Below the pieces are notes generated by a model, which saw nothing but the letters and a program-made list of their open reading frames with translations, made no database searches and was not told where the DNA came from. DNA of 64,000 bases from Limanda limanda (lineage: Eukaryota; Chordata; Actinopteri; Pleuronectiformes; Pleuronectidae), in contig NC_083649.1 of assembly GCF_963576545.1 (NCBI RefSeq), positions 4,183,906 through 4,247,905 of the forward strand, in the 5' to 3' direction. Of the stretch, positions 46,676-59,135 are shown one piece after another. The first letter of the stretch is position 1. Each line of letters opens with the position of its first letter. The translations under genes were made by a program, and so were the position numbers.

Positions 46676-48900
46676 TGCCCAGTCGCTCCGAGTGGAATAC
46701 ACACTCCTGTGTTAAGATAAGAGATAAGATAAGAGGCACCGGCATTGATTTTCCATGAGAAACTTCACACAGCAGCACAAGAGGGAAATGTTGCAAGAAA
46801 TAAAAACAAGAACAGAAACTGAATCTAGAATAAAAATATAGTAATAATAATACAAAATATGACTGTATAAACAAGGCTATTGGTCTAAATATGACTGAGA
46901 TTGTCCGACATCATCTAGTTGAACTGAAGACATTTGGAGCAGGTGGTGGCAGTAAAGCTCCCCAGCTCATTTGATGGGACTGGGAATGGGGGGGGGGGGG
47001 GGGGGCATCAGATCAAAAAGGCAGAGCACATCTGGTGCAGAATTAAAAAAAGAAATGAGAAGCACCTCGGTGATCTAGCAACCTCATCAGGAAACACGTT
47101 CACTAATCCATCTGCTCACTCGTGATTAAACACATTTATTGATTCATTCTCTGAAATGTTTAACTGAACAGTTTTACATGTGTTTTCATATTGATATGAT
47201 ACCGACTACAGGAAGCAGGGGACTGAGCTGTGGCCCCTGACGTCCCCTGGTTCACTGTCTGGCAATTTGTTTATGGTAATTCAATTAACTGCTACTTTAT
47301 TTGGGAATGTTTGTTGAATTCCTTTGGGTGGATCCTACTTTATCTCCTCAAATCAAGATCCTGTCTTAAAATTGGGCCCTAAATAGAAATATCTATTAAT
47401 TAGGTCGGCTGATATTGCAAACCTGAGGTCAGCACTGCAGTGCACAGTGAGGAAAAGCAATGATGTCTCTACAGGAGCCGAGCATGTTAGTCTTAGTCCC
47501 AGCGTGTGGATCGGACCCCATCCCGTCCCTCATGCTTGAAAACGTCCAAACACCACGTGAAGTATCTCAGGTTTTCCCAGTGATCTCTCCTGAAGCTTCT
47601 GTTCTCTCCTGTAGTCTCTTGTCAAGAGTTTGCCTGAAGACCAATTATTTTTAATCAAACTGATCCTTGAAGTGGAATTTCATGCCGTCAAATCCCCAAA
47701 CAAAGTTCTGTCCTTTGGAGAAAAATCCTGAGACCGACTCACGGCTGGAAACTAAAAGCCTGTCGGAGCTCATGAGGATTTCATTCTGGTTATTTCCCAC
47801 CGGGAGGTTTTATTCTGTAACTGCAATCCTGTGTCTCAAGTGTGGAAAACAACAAGTGCAACAACCTGACCAACCCACAGGAGCATGTCCTGATATGTCC
47901 CCCTCCCCCCCGCTGTGACATCTGCGTCAAACCACTCCACTGTCGTCATGGTAACAATGGTTAGCATGTGATTTAGCCTATGAGCAGTAATGGTTATGGA
48001 AAACATCATGTGGTGGTTTCCAGTCACTGCTTCATTAAGGTTGGAGTGTTTACATGAGCTCTGGAGTCTCCTGGGTCAAAGTCCTGTGTTTCCTCGACTC
48101 GTCCGTCCGTCCAGCACGCCGCCATCCCATAATGACCATCGCCATCAGCGGGCGCCTGTCAATAAAACACAACTATGAGCTGTGGGAACCTGCACAGAGG
48201 ACCTGTCACTTTTTAAAAAGCAGGACAGTGTCGTTATTAAAGCTTGAAGAGTTGCTCTCAGATGAACAATAACAGACACAAGCTCTGCATTTACCATCCC
48301 ATAAATCAGAGTGTGTAAGGTGCACAAAGGTGGAGGTGATTGAAAACTAAAGAGAAGAACGGACCAATCAACATGAGTGACACATCCTGACATTCATGTC
48401 AAATCTTGGTTTTGCTCTTTATCTGATCCATGTTGGAATTTAATTTCACTTGTCCCATCCTTCAACTCAAGTTTTGTGGAAATCTTTTCAGTGTGTTTCT
48501 CCGTAATCCTGCTGGAAACATACAAACAGTCCGGGGTGAAAACATAACCTCTTTGGTAATTAATGGAAAATAATAACAGAGAAATTTGACACACAATTCA
48601 CGGTTTGATTAATACGAAGGAAATGGCGTCACTCAACTTCGAACAAGTGGAAAAATAATTGTTTTACTCAAGAACTGTTGCATTTTCCAATTAGCCCTGA
48701 CTTAAATAGTTATTTATTAAATAAAGAATGCAGTTGTTTTCTTTTTCTTGCATCATTTCCTGACCCGTTCGTCTTTCCACCGTCATTATCTTTAATTTCA
48801 TGCAGCTGCAAAACTGTGACTGCGCCTCAGTATTTAGTCCGTTAATGGATCTTGGTCGAATTTCCAGCGTAAACTCAAAGTTTGATGAAGAGCACATGGG
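46676..48900. other. Gene-free stretch with G18
   Basis: G18 at 46988-47005. No gene recognised. Confidence 0.45.
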
Positions 48901-48929
48901 CTGGATCAGATGTTCCCGCTGCTGAACGC

Positions 48930-49100
48930 GCCCTTGGGATTCTAACTTCTCTCCCTCAGTATAAATAGCGGCGCCGGTCTCCGATTTGGCCGCCGTCCCA
49001 AATGCTTTGCTATCTTAAAAGATGCAACAGTGCAGTTTGGCAGCCGGCACAAAGGGAGAGTTAGGAAACAACATTACCCAAGACCCGGGCACAGCCGCTA
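48930..49100. promoter_or_regulatory. Possible promoter or conserved non-coding block
   Basis: CAGTATAAATAGCGGCGCC near 48958-48976 is a good TATA-like sequence next to GC-rich DNA, followed by a repeat-free block (GCAACAGTGCAGTTTGGCAG). It could be a promoter, but no convincing downstream exon was found. Confidence 0.25.
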
Positions 49101-49103
49101 ACT

Positions 49104-49635
49104 CCCCCCCCCCCCCGACGGCATCCAACATCCATAGTACACGTCTCCATCAAAAATGCAGAGAGGTTTCAAAGACAGTTTGAGAGGAAGCTGGCTCTTT
49201 CCCTTCAGAATGCAAGATGCACTTGCAGGACCAGTAGGATTCTGGGCAGGATTTACATCTGGAACCAATGGAAGATGAAGGACTTTAAAACAAAATCATT
49301 AACTTGATACTGAGTCTCTTTATAATGTGTATTTGTCTATTTATTCACGTACAGAAAATAGTGATCAAAAGCAAGTAGGGCAGAGAATCTCATTAAAGAT
49401 TCAAACCTGAAATGAGATGAATAAACAAACCAATCAGGATGACAAGTCAGACGTGGATGAAAGGAGCAGAGAAGACAATTCACACAGATGGTCACAGGAA
49501 AACAAAATGCATCAAGAGAACAGAAAGCAAATAGGAAGAGATATAATGAAACAGTTTTGAGTTGATAAAGACGAATATGAAGATGATGGAGTGAGTCAAA
49601 ATCAGTCTTGGATATGTTTGCAACTTATCTGTATG
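49104..49635. other. Gene-free stretch
   Basis: C13 at 49104-49116, then purine-rich AT-rich DNA. No gene. Confidence 0.45.
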
Positions 49636-49862
49636 TCATCCATCCATCCATCCATCCATCCATCCATTCATCCCTCCAGAGCTGGAGCTGGTCCCAGCCG
49701 ACACAGGGGGAAAGGCGGGTTGCACCTCGGACAGTTCTCCAGTCCGTCACAGAGACAAACAACTATTCACATTCACACCTGAATGTCTTCGGCCTGAGGG
49801 AGGAGGTGCCCAGAGAAAACCCACGTAGACACAGAGAGACAACGTGAAAACTCAACACACTG
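49636..49862 (-). mobile_element. LINE 3' end with (ATGG)n tail, reverse orientation
   Basis: (CATC)n at 49636-49670, then GGAGCTGGTCCCAGCCGACA, CAGGGGGAAAGGCGGGTTGC, ACCTCGGACAGTTCTCCAGT and GAGAAAACCCACGTAGACAC. This is the recognisable 3' region of an abundant fish LINE in reverse. It has an internal deletion of the ATTTAGAGTCACC-type segment. Confidence 0.65.
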
Positions 49863-51572
49863 TCGGACATGTGGGTTCAAACAGTCCTTACCACCAGCAT
49901 GTTGGTGTTTTAAAAAGAGATTCATCTTTTAATTCATATCTTACGTGATCCTGTGTGTTCTTGGACTCGCACAAAAACGCCACATTTCACTGAACCGATA
50001 AAAACTCTTCCAGCTCTGCGCTGCTCTCTGTCCTTCACCTCACCGAACGTCCCGCCTCCTCCCATGAGGCGGGAGAAAGTGTCCTAATGGTCCACGGCTG
50101 CTGGCTTCGAGTCAGCAAGCCATCAGGGCGAGAAGAGGGGACGGCTCCAGGGAACCTCGCAGCACACTGGGAACAATCCGGTTCCCTGGATGATTTCTCA
50201 CCAGGCTGCTGCTGAACCCATCAGCCGGCCCGGTGATCCGAGCTGCTCCGTGATTTACACTCATGCTAAGGAACCATGTTTTCTTTCTGCCACACACACA
50301 AACCCATCATAACAGAAATAATGGAATTGAACCCGGCATGGTGATTTGTGTGATTCGGTAACTTCTGAGGTTTTAAATAAACTCTAAATCTAAAAATAAG
50401 ACCCAAGTTGAAATGAGCCTCTGCCACTTATCTAAAGAAAACCTCGTCTGTTAATGTCTGTGACTAATGAGGCAGGTGATGGTGAGTTAATCATCATTTG
50501 ATCTCAAACTGAATCTCCATTATTTCCAATTCCCCTCAAGTCCAAAGCAACAAACAGGACACACGATTACCATTTGACTTATTTATAGAACAACAGTAGT
50601 TAAACAACGACATGTTCATTGTCCTTCTATCGGGAGCTGTACGAGTTGTTAGTTCCATCCTGACCCTCCAGTGAAAACCTTCCTCAGATAAAGAAAAGGC
50701 GAACACATTCCCGTTGCCCTCCTCCCCCCCCCCCCCCCGACACTCGTCATAAACAGACTGGATTGACCGGAGTTATCGTGTGTAAGATGTAGTTTTGGAC
50801 TCGGATCCCTTTGAGATTTCCTCTCCCTGCTCCTCCAGACAGTCTGTCAGGTGCTGGGCTGTCAGCTCAGGTGGGATCTGGCTCGGCTGCAGAGACCTCA
50901 GCGTCGGCACCGGCGTTATTTATCTCAAAAATAAGTGTATAGAGGACATCAGCTGCCTTCATGCATAAGCACAAAAGACACTTTACAGGATTTACTCTGT
51001 GTTTGATGCCGACAGCTAAAGCTAAAATGGCGACTGGAGGGAAAAATACACCTTTTCCTCCCCACAAACTTTTACACGCCACAGTTTACTGATCTGTCAC
51101 TTCCGTTGGTTAGACTTCAGGAAACAGGATGTGACAGGGTTTCCTGCTGAAGTCTTGGCTCGACACTTTTGTTTTTAAAAATGCATCTCTGTACGACCTG
51201 TCGTGAAGGCAAAGCAACGCTAACATTTACTGTCGGTAGCAGTTCCACCTCGTCATCGGCCCAAGCTAAGTTATCCCTTCTCTTACGCTGTTTCTCATTT
51301 GCATACACGAATGTACATGAATAGTCATGTGACGTGCGTTGTCAGGCTCGTAGTACGGACACGGAAAACCTCTGATACTGATCATTTGTTTTAAAATGAA
51401 ACCGTATTAGTGTGGATGAAGCCTAAGAGTCTTTTTTTATGTTCCTAAAACAGGAACTTTGCTCCAGACTGAAAGATCCTCACAAATACTGACTGGATTG
51501 AATTTGGAGTTGATGCTCATGGTTCCCAGAGGATGATTCCTAGTTTCTTTCCCAAGCTTTTGTCTTTCCCTG
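49863..51572. other. Gene-free stretch with C15
   Basis: C15 at 50724-50738. Frames are short and lack domains. Confidence 0.45.
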
Positions 51573-52247
51573 TTGCTACAGGTTCAAGGTTCAGGTTTGA
51601 GATCACAAATGAAATTACTTGACAACTTCATCCACTTGATTATTCATTACATTCCCTCTCCTGGAAGTGGCCTGACATTTACCCAGATTCATTTTCCAGA
51701 TGGAAATTCAATACTTATTTTCCCAATGAAATATAAACACGCCGAGTCTGAGGTTTGTCCAATTACACACAGAAATAGATGTGAAATGTTGAGATGTAAA
51801 AAAGTGGAGTCAAGCTGTCGCACTGTGTTGGTGGCTGATGGGAAACGGGAGTTCCTCTACACGACTTATCTGAGTAAACAGTCAGTCGCTCTTCTGTTGT
51901 GTACGAAGACGTTTCCATGGGGACGGTGGATCCCATCAACCTGTATCTACCTCGTCTTCATCATCAGTGCTGGATACACATGTGTGGTGGCTCCCCGTGT
52001 TTTTATTTATTTATTTATCTCTTGGTTTCCTGGCACTTCTGTGACAGCGAGTCCCGGCTTGGCACCGGGCGGAAACAGATCTGAATCCACCGTGTCTGTG
52101 GAAGCAAAGGATTGGCGTCTCCTCAGCTCTGGCCGGTGCTCAGCATTCGAGCATGTAAACAGACTGCTCACATTCTGCCAGACTCCTCTGATGAACCACT
52201 TTACACAGCTCCAACATTTACCAGCAACTCGATGCCACAATTTGTGA
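51573..52247 (+). CDS. Long unrecognised open frame, probably chance
   Basis: An open frame of 224 codons, of which 212 follow the first ATG. The nominal start is TTG, which eukaryotes do not normally use. Composition is unlike a typical gene, with no domain, no splice-site context that decides it, and a hydrophobic stretch near residues 120-155. Its length is notable among the non-TRIM frames, but I see no family. Treated as hypothetical. Confidence 0.12.
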   Translation: MLQVQGSGLRSQMKLLDNFIHLIIHYIPSPGSGLTFTQIHFPDGNSILIFPMKYKHAESEVCPITHRNRCEMLRCKKVESSCRTVLVADGKREFLYTTYLSKQSVALLLCTKTFPWGRWIPSTCIYLVFIISAGYTCVVAPRVFIYLFISWFPGTSVTASPGLAPGGNRSESTVSVEAKDWRLLSSGRCSAFEHVNRLLTFCQTPLMNHFTQLQHLPATRCHNL

Positions 52248-52294
52248 ACTTCTCATGTTGAAATGTGAGGGATTTTAAACTTTAGAGCTTAGAC

Positions 52295-53107
52295 CAGACA
52301 TGGGCAAAGTACGGCTAGCAGGCCGTATACGGCCCGTTGGGCTTTTTAATCAGGCCCGCCGAACTAATCCAAATATTTTTATTTTTTTTAAGTAAATAAA
52401 AAAAAAAAAAAAAAAAAACGGGATTGAATGCACATATTTTAAGTTGTTCGGATAAAAGCGTCAGCTAAATTAAATTTGACCGGGAGTGCGGCGTATAGGG
52501 CTCGAAAGGGCACATGATCTCCCTTCACTTTTTCCCTTTGCCCTGTGAGCCCTTCTGTTAAATGAGAGAATCAAGGAAACGAAGAGTGGACAATGAGAAC
52601 CGAGTGTTTAACACGGAGTCGACAACAAAATACTTTTTCACTGAAGTCCAATCGAAGGCTGTATGCCTGATAGGCCAAAAAACAGTTTTCATGGAGTACA
52701 ACATCAGCCGTCACTTTGCTATGAAGCATGCTAACTACGCTAGCAAGCAGTCAACGCAAGAATGGGTGGCTGCAGCTCAGAAGTTGGCGGCTAATTTACA
52801 GACTCAGCAACATTTATTGTCACCGACAAACTGCGATTAAAGAGTCATCCACCAAGGCATGTTTTTTGGTGGCGTTCGAAATAGCAAAGGCTAGCAAGGC
52901 TTTCTCCGAAGGCGACTTTTTGTTAAATGGCCTTGCAAATAAGTGCTTTGCTACTTGGTAAAGGCCAAATCCTTTCATGTAATGATTTTTCCATGTCATT
53001 TATATTAGTTCACAAAAACACTCCATCCATCTGTTCCTGGCCCGGCCCCTCTGTCAAATTTTAGAACCCATTGTGGCCCGCGAGTCAAAAAGTTTGCCCA
53101 CCCCCTG
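52295..53107 (+). mobile_element. Charlie-like hAT remnant with 8-bp target duplication
   Basis: The ends are CAGACATGGGCAAAG at the left and CTTTTTGACTCG-type sequence reversed at the right (GTTTGCCCACCCCCTG). The flanks carry GCTTAGAC (52287-52294 and 53108-53115). It is 813 bases long with an A19-type run near 52400. The coding relic inside keeps only the N-terminal BED region of a GTF2IRD2/FAM200-like transposase. Confidence 0.8.
52562..52961 (+). pseudogene. Frameshifted N-terminal hAT transposase fragment
   Basis: The first frame (52562-52840, RVDNENRVFNTEST and KYFFTEVQSKAVCLIG) carries the BED finger with the second cysteine replaced by glycine (CLIG). A frameshift near 52820 moves the rest (KESSTKACFLVAFEIAKASK) to a second frame ending at 52961. 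The catalytic region is missing, so the element is dead and non-autonomous. Confidence 0.75.
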
Positions 53108-53115
53108 GCTTAGAC

Positions 53116-53365
53116 CCTTTGTTTTGGAAGTGGATTCATAAAACAAACTACAAAATAAAAGTAATGTGAGAGTGGACGCCAGGGCTCGGCAACAACAATA
53201 TCAATAATTATTGTTATATACATTTAATTTGCTATATTGAGAAGATATATCACATCATTCACTCAGGAGGAATAATCTGTCTTCCAACTTCAAAGCAATG
53301 TGACGTTGATTGTGCTTATTGTCGATTGATACATGAATATATTTGTCTTGATGTTATATTTGGCC
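53116..53365. other. Gene-free stretch
   Basis: AT-rich, with TA-rich inverted bits near 53195-53215. Nothing recognised. Confidence 0.4.
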
Positions 53366-53590
53366 GTATCCACGAGCCCCTAGTGGCGGCCAACTTCACT
53401 ACATATGCTGGAAGCAGACAACCAATCACAACAGAGTGGGGCCAGCTGGCCAATCAGAGCAGACTGAGTGTTTGAGACAGAAGCTGAAAAGAGGAGCTGC
53501 AGCAAAATTGAGGGAAGTGACGTGTTTTCTGAACATTAGAGCACGTGAACCTTTTATAATAGAATCATAATATGTCTCCTTCAAGGTTTT
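53366..53590. repeat. Dispersed fish repeat fragment
   Basis: AACCAATCACAACAGAGTGG, GCCAGCTGGCCAATCAGAGC and then TGTTTTCTGAACATTAGAGC match in layout a dispersed repeat I recall from teleosts. No terminal repeat or target duplication defined. Confidence 0.4.
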
Positions 53591-55571
53591 ATATACTTAT
53601 GAACACATATTATTCAACACTCGTGCAAACAACGGGTGATGGGAACAAGCATCGGTGAGCGTGACCTCAGGATCCATCTTGTTTCTATCGCACTGCTTTA
53701 TCTTCTGAATAACTACTATATTCATATTCACAACCGATACACAGCGGATTGCCTTCAGGTATTATATCTTTATAGTGATATCACTGCAGTGGAAAGAGAA
53801 TTGTTTTAGACCCATTTGAGACACAAGTCTTTTACTGCAAATTCAAAAACATTATTTTTGTGTTGTAGAGAAAAAAAACTCACGTGGCATCACCTGTTTT
53901 TGGAGGGGGAGGGGCTTCTATTGCCTAATTTGATCACAAAATATAAAAGTAAGGAATCATATAAGACCTTTATTAGGAAGTTTATTTCCCGAGCCCCCTC
54001 CCCCAGTGTTATCTTTCTCCAGCTGAGCGCTCCAGAATCCAGAGTTGATGCCGGGAGCTACTTACAAAGAGAGTTGCATATGTATGCAAAGCCTTTTAAG
54101 TGTGAAAGCCAAACACAGACATGTTTCAAATTTTTTAGGTGCATATTGGTTGTCCAGAGGGCAGCACACTCAATTTTCATATGCAAGCATTAATATCCAA
54201 CAGGGGCATTCTTCACTGTGACTGTGGATAATAAGGCTCTAATTCTCTGGACCTCATTTACACGTGATGTTGGAGTTGTTTGTTATGTGTGGATGTAGCC
54301 GACTAATTAATTCACATGTTGTAATAAAGCTGCTCCCGGCAGTAGCTGCAGTTTTTGCAGTTGATGGACTGAAGCAGCCGTGTTCGGAATGTAAAAACCT
54401 CCCTGGAGAAGAAAAGTGGAGAAAAGTGGAAGTTTAATGGTCCGTCTTGTATATTAATAATAAAGTTATAGCAATTAACCCAATTACAAACAAACACAAA
54501 CACGTAAAGCCGCTTTTCCACTGGTGAAACAACTCACTTACATCTGGCTTTTGTCTGCGATGGGAAAGGAAACAGGAGAGAAGGGAGTCAGTCACCTTTT
54601 TAAATAGAATGAAATCATCCCTCGAACTCTGCTGCTCTTCCAAAATCAGATCCATCTCTCGTCTCCCTCACTGGCAGCACTTCTGTTTGTGAAGAGCGTG
54701 AAGCACAAGAGCCTCTTCGGGCCTTTTAGAAATAATAATATGTTGTTACACTTCCAACAACAAACACTGAGAGTTCTCAACAGCTCTGACCTCCAGGGAT
54801 TCATTCCAAGAAAGTTGGGAAACAAATGAACAAACTAATCAAATCTGAAGGAGATGTCACAGTTCAACAAACCAGCAGAAAACACCCGTTCTCGCACTTT
54901 TGAAACATTCTGTTAAATATGTGTAGATTCGTAATATTATCAGGATTTGACAAAATAATCCAGGGCTTTATTTTTCATTTTTTCAGAACTTTTACTCCCG
55001 TCTCATCATCATCATCATCATCGTCGTCCTCATCATCAGTCGGAGGATTTTCTTCAGTCGTGTGCGATGACAACTCACATATGGTGTCAAAGATTATTTT
55101 GTCGATCTGCAGTTTCTGGGTCTTCAGTGAATTTTCAAGTGCGTCATCACAGATATTTTCCTCCAGAGCAGCAGCAGCAGATATTATATAACTGTGTTCA
55201 CAGGCTGAGGAGGAACAGACACAAACTTTCTGTGAAACCAGTTGAGAAACATAACTTCATTCAAATGTATCGTATGTATTTACTTTAGCTACGTGTTCAC
55301 AATCATACGCTGTACATACGGTTGCACAATAATAACCCTAATCATCTTGATCGCCCCCTGCTGGCTGATGAGTCAACCATAAACCCCTACTCCTCCATGT
55401 TAGCAGATTGGACATGCAGCAAACTTAAAAAGCACTTTATAAATGTTATAATTAGTTATTTGATGCTTTTAGAACGTCATCAGACTGATCCACGATTGGT
55501 CGAGCCCGTGTAAAGGTGGTATCTCAATGGTGTAATATCTTTATATAAAGTATACGCTCACAATCCATATC
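53591..55571. other. Gene-free stretch with a trinucleotide run
   Basis: (TCA)n near 55003-55040 and (CAG)4 near 55170. No gene recognised. The 125-codon frame at 53816 has no domain. Confidence 0.45.
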
Positions 55572-55693
55572 TACGGAAGAGGATTAGGGCCACTGTGGAA
55601 AAAACAAGTATGTTCTGACTTTAATCTCAGAATTCTGAGTTTAAACTCAGACCTCACTTGTTTTTTCCACAGTGGCCCTAATCCTCTTCCGTA
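55572..55693. mobile_element. 122-bp fold-back MITE with overlapping palindromes
   Basis: Inverted arms of about 38 bases begin TACGGAAGAGGATTAGGGCC and end GGCCCTAATCCTCTTCCGTA. The centre has CTCAGAATTCTGAG and TCTGAGTTTAAACTCAGA, two overlapping perfect palindromes sharing TCTGAG. Flanks carry CATATC on both sides, or near-8-bp CCATATCT/ACATATCT if the ends are one base shorter. No coding capacity. Confidence 0.75.
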
Positions 55694-56260
55694 CATATCT
55701 ATGTCAAAGAGCTTGATTAATATCAATGAGATTTATTCAGTTTAAAAAATCGTCCTTTCCGTGAAGTTATGTTGAACCAGTGCCCCCCCGACTGGAAGCT
55801 TCCGACCCCCTGATTGAAATATGTCTTTCATGACGCCACAGTGGGATGAATTGTGACGCCGGCTGACTCGCTGTTATTCTGCATAATGACCACGTTCGTT
55901 CGGTTTGAAATGGAATCCCTCCGACTCCGGCTCTGATTAATGTGGACATTAATATTAACACCTTAATAATTTTTGTAATTTCACAGCGACGGCGCAGGAA
56001 CGGCAGCGACCGGAACGGAGATTAGAGGCAGTAATACTCGAATCACTGACGCAGCAAAGTATCAACATTAATTCCACATAGCCTTTAGATTCATAAACCC
56101 CCCCCCACCCCACCACCACCACCACCACCCCTAAACCCAGTGTATCGGTAAATCCAGAGTGTCTGAAGCCTAACGACAGTTTCCGTTGCAGTGCAGTCGG
56201 ACTTGGCAGGCGTGCCCCCCCCCCCGGCTGCACTCAGACCACCCGGCTGTTTGGAAACAT
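55694..56260. other. Gene-free stretch with poly-C
   Basis: Runs of C near 56099-56106 and an 11-base C tract at 56215-56225, and a (CAC)n run near 56109-56128. No gene recognised. Confidence 0.4.
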
Positions 56261-56540
56261 GTTAAAAAATCAGCGAGAAGTGGCAACTCTCCGGCAGCTA
56301 ATTAACAGCCAATCTCGGCGTGTTGGCATGGTAACAAATACACAGCCTGCAGCAGGAGGAGGAGGAGGAGGGAGGAGGAGGGAGGTGGAGGGAAATGGGG
56401 AGCGATGGATGAATATGTGCATCTGTCAATTATTTTAATGAGACGGCGCCGTGCGAGCCGTGGGCCGCCGGCGGCTGCAGCCGTGTCACTTACCCTCAGA
56501 AAGACTCCATTAGTGTGAATATGTGACATTATATCTTCAC
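56261..56540. promoter_or_regulatory. Possible conserved non-coding element
   Basis: Around a (GGA)n run the flanks carry GCAGCTAATTAACAGCC and GTGCATCTGTCAATTATTTT, then AATGAGACGGCGCCGTGCG. Homeodomain-core texture. Inference only. Confidence 0.25.
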
Positions 56541-58108
56541 AAATGAGGCATCAAGTGGAACAAAGTGCAGCTTGACAGGATTCTTACATTTCAGATCAAA
56601 ATCTGTCGACTTTTCTGCTTTTAGGAGCTTTTCTGTGGAACAACAGCAGCGGGACCCGGACGCTCTCACGCTGAATGAATGAATAACTTAAACAAAGTGT
56701 CTCTATATGGATAAAGTGCGTCTGGTAATAATACATCTACGTTGCCCTCTTGTTCCTCCACAGATGCTTTTTCAACTTTTTCCCTACGAATCATCTTCTT
56801 CCTTCACGCTCACTCGTTAGATTGCCGTCCCTCTTTGTCTGATTATAATTTCCACTTCTTCCAAGTTTTGAGTTTTCTTTAAAGGACGTTATTGACGAGG
56901 TTAAAAGTAATAAATCCCACAGATGAGGTGAATCTGGATTATGAAGTGTTATAGTGATTTTATTTATTTAATTTATCAGATATATATATATATAAAAAAG
57001 AGAGAATAATGATTTGTACGGATTGAATAAGGATTTGCAGATAGTTAAAACTCTTCTTCATGAAGTCTTAGGTCCATTATGTTTTTTTAAAATTAATTAC
57101 ACTGTTATTACACAGAAGAGCACCGCAAAACCAACAAAACCAAAACAAAACAAACTAAATCCATATGAGTTCTGACTTTAGTTTCAGTGGCCAACGTCGC
57201 TCCAACCCTGTTCATGTAGCATTCGCCCAAACTTTTAAATTGTGCCACTTAAACCAGTTTGAGAAAGTCCTGGTAATTTGACCCTTTTTCTGCTTTTGAT
57301 CTCATGGATCAAACAAACCCACATTTGGAGGCAATTTATTGTAGTTTCATTATTTCTGATAGGATCCAGTGTTGCCATAGACGCCGATTGATGTTGCTGC
57401 CAGTTAACAGTTGGTGCCCGACCCCCCCCCACGCCCTGCATAAACTCCATAGCACAAACCAGAGCACATTTTTCCCCAAACCGATCCACAGACTTGAATC
57501 CCGGTCTCTGGTGAAACAGTCGTGGCGTTTCTACCTCTTCTTCCTCCTGGCAACTTCTGCTGCTGTTATAAAAATGTGAAGAACTAGTTCAAAAAGTAAA
57601 ACTATACATGAGAAATAACCCTAAAGGTGTTTCCTGTGAGTTTTAAAAAGTGACACTCAGGGGTCATGACCAAGCAGAATCAGAGCTCGAGCGTGTTGGG
57701 AGTCTGTCTCTGCTGTGTCGGCACTTTTCTGCAAAATGCTGGATTACGCTCGTGGCTCCCGTCGTAAAAATGAGTTTGGCTGAACCGACAAGGGCTCACG
57801 ACCTAAATGCGTTTGACAAGAATAGGTCTCCGTGCCGTGCGGGTGTGTGACACTGCTCCGCACTCCGCCTGATAAGGTAAACGGTACAAGTCATTTTACC
57901 ATTATCTCTACGCGATTAGCATCTGTGTCTGTGTTCAGAGGTGAGACTGATATCAAACCTGATATTACAGCGTGTCCCCTCATAGACGAGCAGCAGATCT
58001 CTTTGTAGAAGTGATCAGAGCCGCTCAGCTTCCACTGATCGTGACAAACCTCCTGGTAATTATCTATGAGAACACAACTGCAGCGTGATTATACACTTTG
58101 TGTGTTGT
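56541..58108. other. Gene-free stretch
   Basis: AT-rich, (TA)n near 56983-56993. No gene. Confidence 0.4.
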
Positions 58109-59135
58109 GAAGAAGAGGAGGAGAAGAGGAGGAGGAGAAGAATAGCAGGAGAAGAGGAGAAAAAGAGGAAGAGAAGTTGAGGAGGAGAAGAACAGGAGGA
58201 GGAGAACAGGAGAAGAAGAGAAGAGGAGGAGGAGAGGTAGAGGAGGAGGAGAAGAACAGGAGGAGGAGAACAGGAGAAGAAGAGGAAGAGAAGAGGAGGA
58301 GGAGAGGTAGAGGAGGAGAAGAGGAAGAGGAGGAGAAGAGGAGGAAGAGGAGAAGAGGAGGAGGAGAAGAGGAGGAGGAGAAGAGGAAGAGGAGAAGATG
58401 AGGAGGAGAAGAGGAGGAGGAGATGAGCAGAAGAGGAGAAGAAGAAGAGGAGGAGGAAGAGAAGAGGAGGAGGACAAGAAGAGGAGACCAGGAGGAGAAG
58501 AGGAGGAGAAGAACAGGAAGAGAAGAGGAGAAGAAGAAAAGGAAGAGATGAGGAAGAGGAGAAGAAGAAGAGGAGGAGAAGAAGAATAGGAGGAGAAGAG
58601 GAGAAAAAGAGGAAGAGAAGAGGAGGAGGAGAAGAATAGGAGGAGGAGAACAGGAGAAGAAGAGGAAGAGAAGAGGAGGAGGAGAGGTAGAGGAGGAGGA
58701 GAAGAACAGGAGGAGGAGAACAGGAGAAGAAGAGGAAGAGAAGAGGAGGAGGAGAGGTAGAGGAGGAGAAGAGGAAGAGGAGGAGAAGAGGAGGAAGAGG
58801 AGAAGAGGAGGAGGAGAAGAGGAGGAGGAGAAGAACAGGAGGAGGAGAAGATGAGGAGGAGAAGAGGAGGAGGAGATGAGCAGAAGAGGAGAAGAAGAAG
58901 AGGAGGAGGAAGAGAAGAGGAGGAGGACAAGAAGAGGAGACCAGGAGGAGAAGAGGAGGAGAAGAACAGGAAGAGAAGAGGAGAAGAAGAAAAGGAAGAG
59001 ATGAGGAAGAGGAGAAGAACAGGAAGAGATGAGGAGGAGAAGAAGAGGAGAAGAGCAGGAGAAGAAGAGGAGAAGAGGAGGAGGAGAAGAAGAGGAGAAG
59101 AGGAGGAGGAGAAGAAGAGGAGGAGGAGGGACGAG
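58109..59135. repeat. 1-kb polypurine (GGA/GAA) array with 453-bp higher-order duplication
   Basis: The plus strand is almost pure A and G with rare C or T. Two segments repeat at an offset of 453 bases: GATGAGGAGGAGAAGAGG at 58397 and again at 58850, running at least 150 bases each. Reverse frames of up to 356 codons are poly-Ser/Leu/Pro artefacts. Such DNA can form triplex structures. Confidence 0.95.

Noticed and set aside
46668..46678. GGTTCGATGCC as a tRNA B box
   Set aside because: No matching A box or cloverleaf at proper spacing, and it lies on the opposite strand to the tRNA-like repeat.
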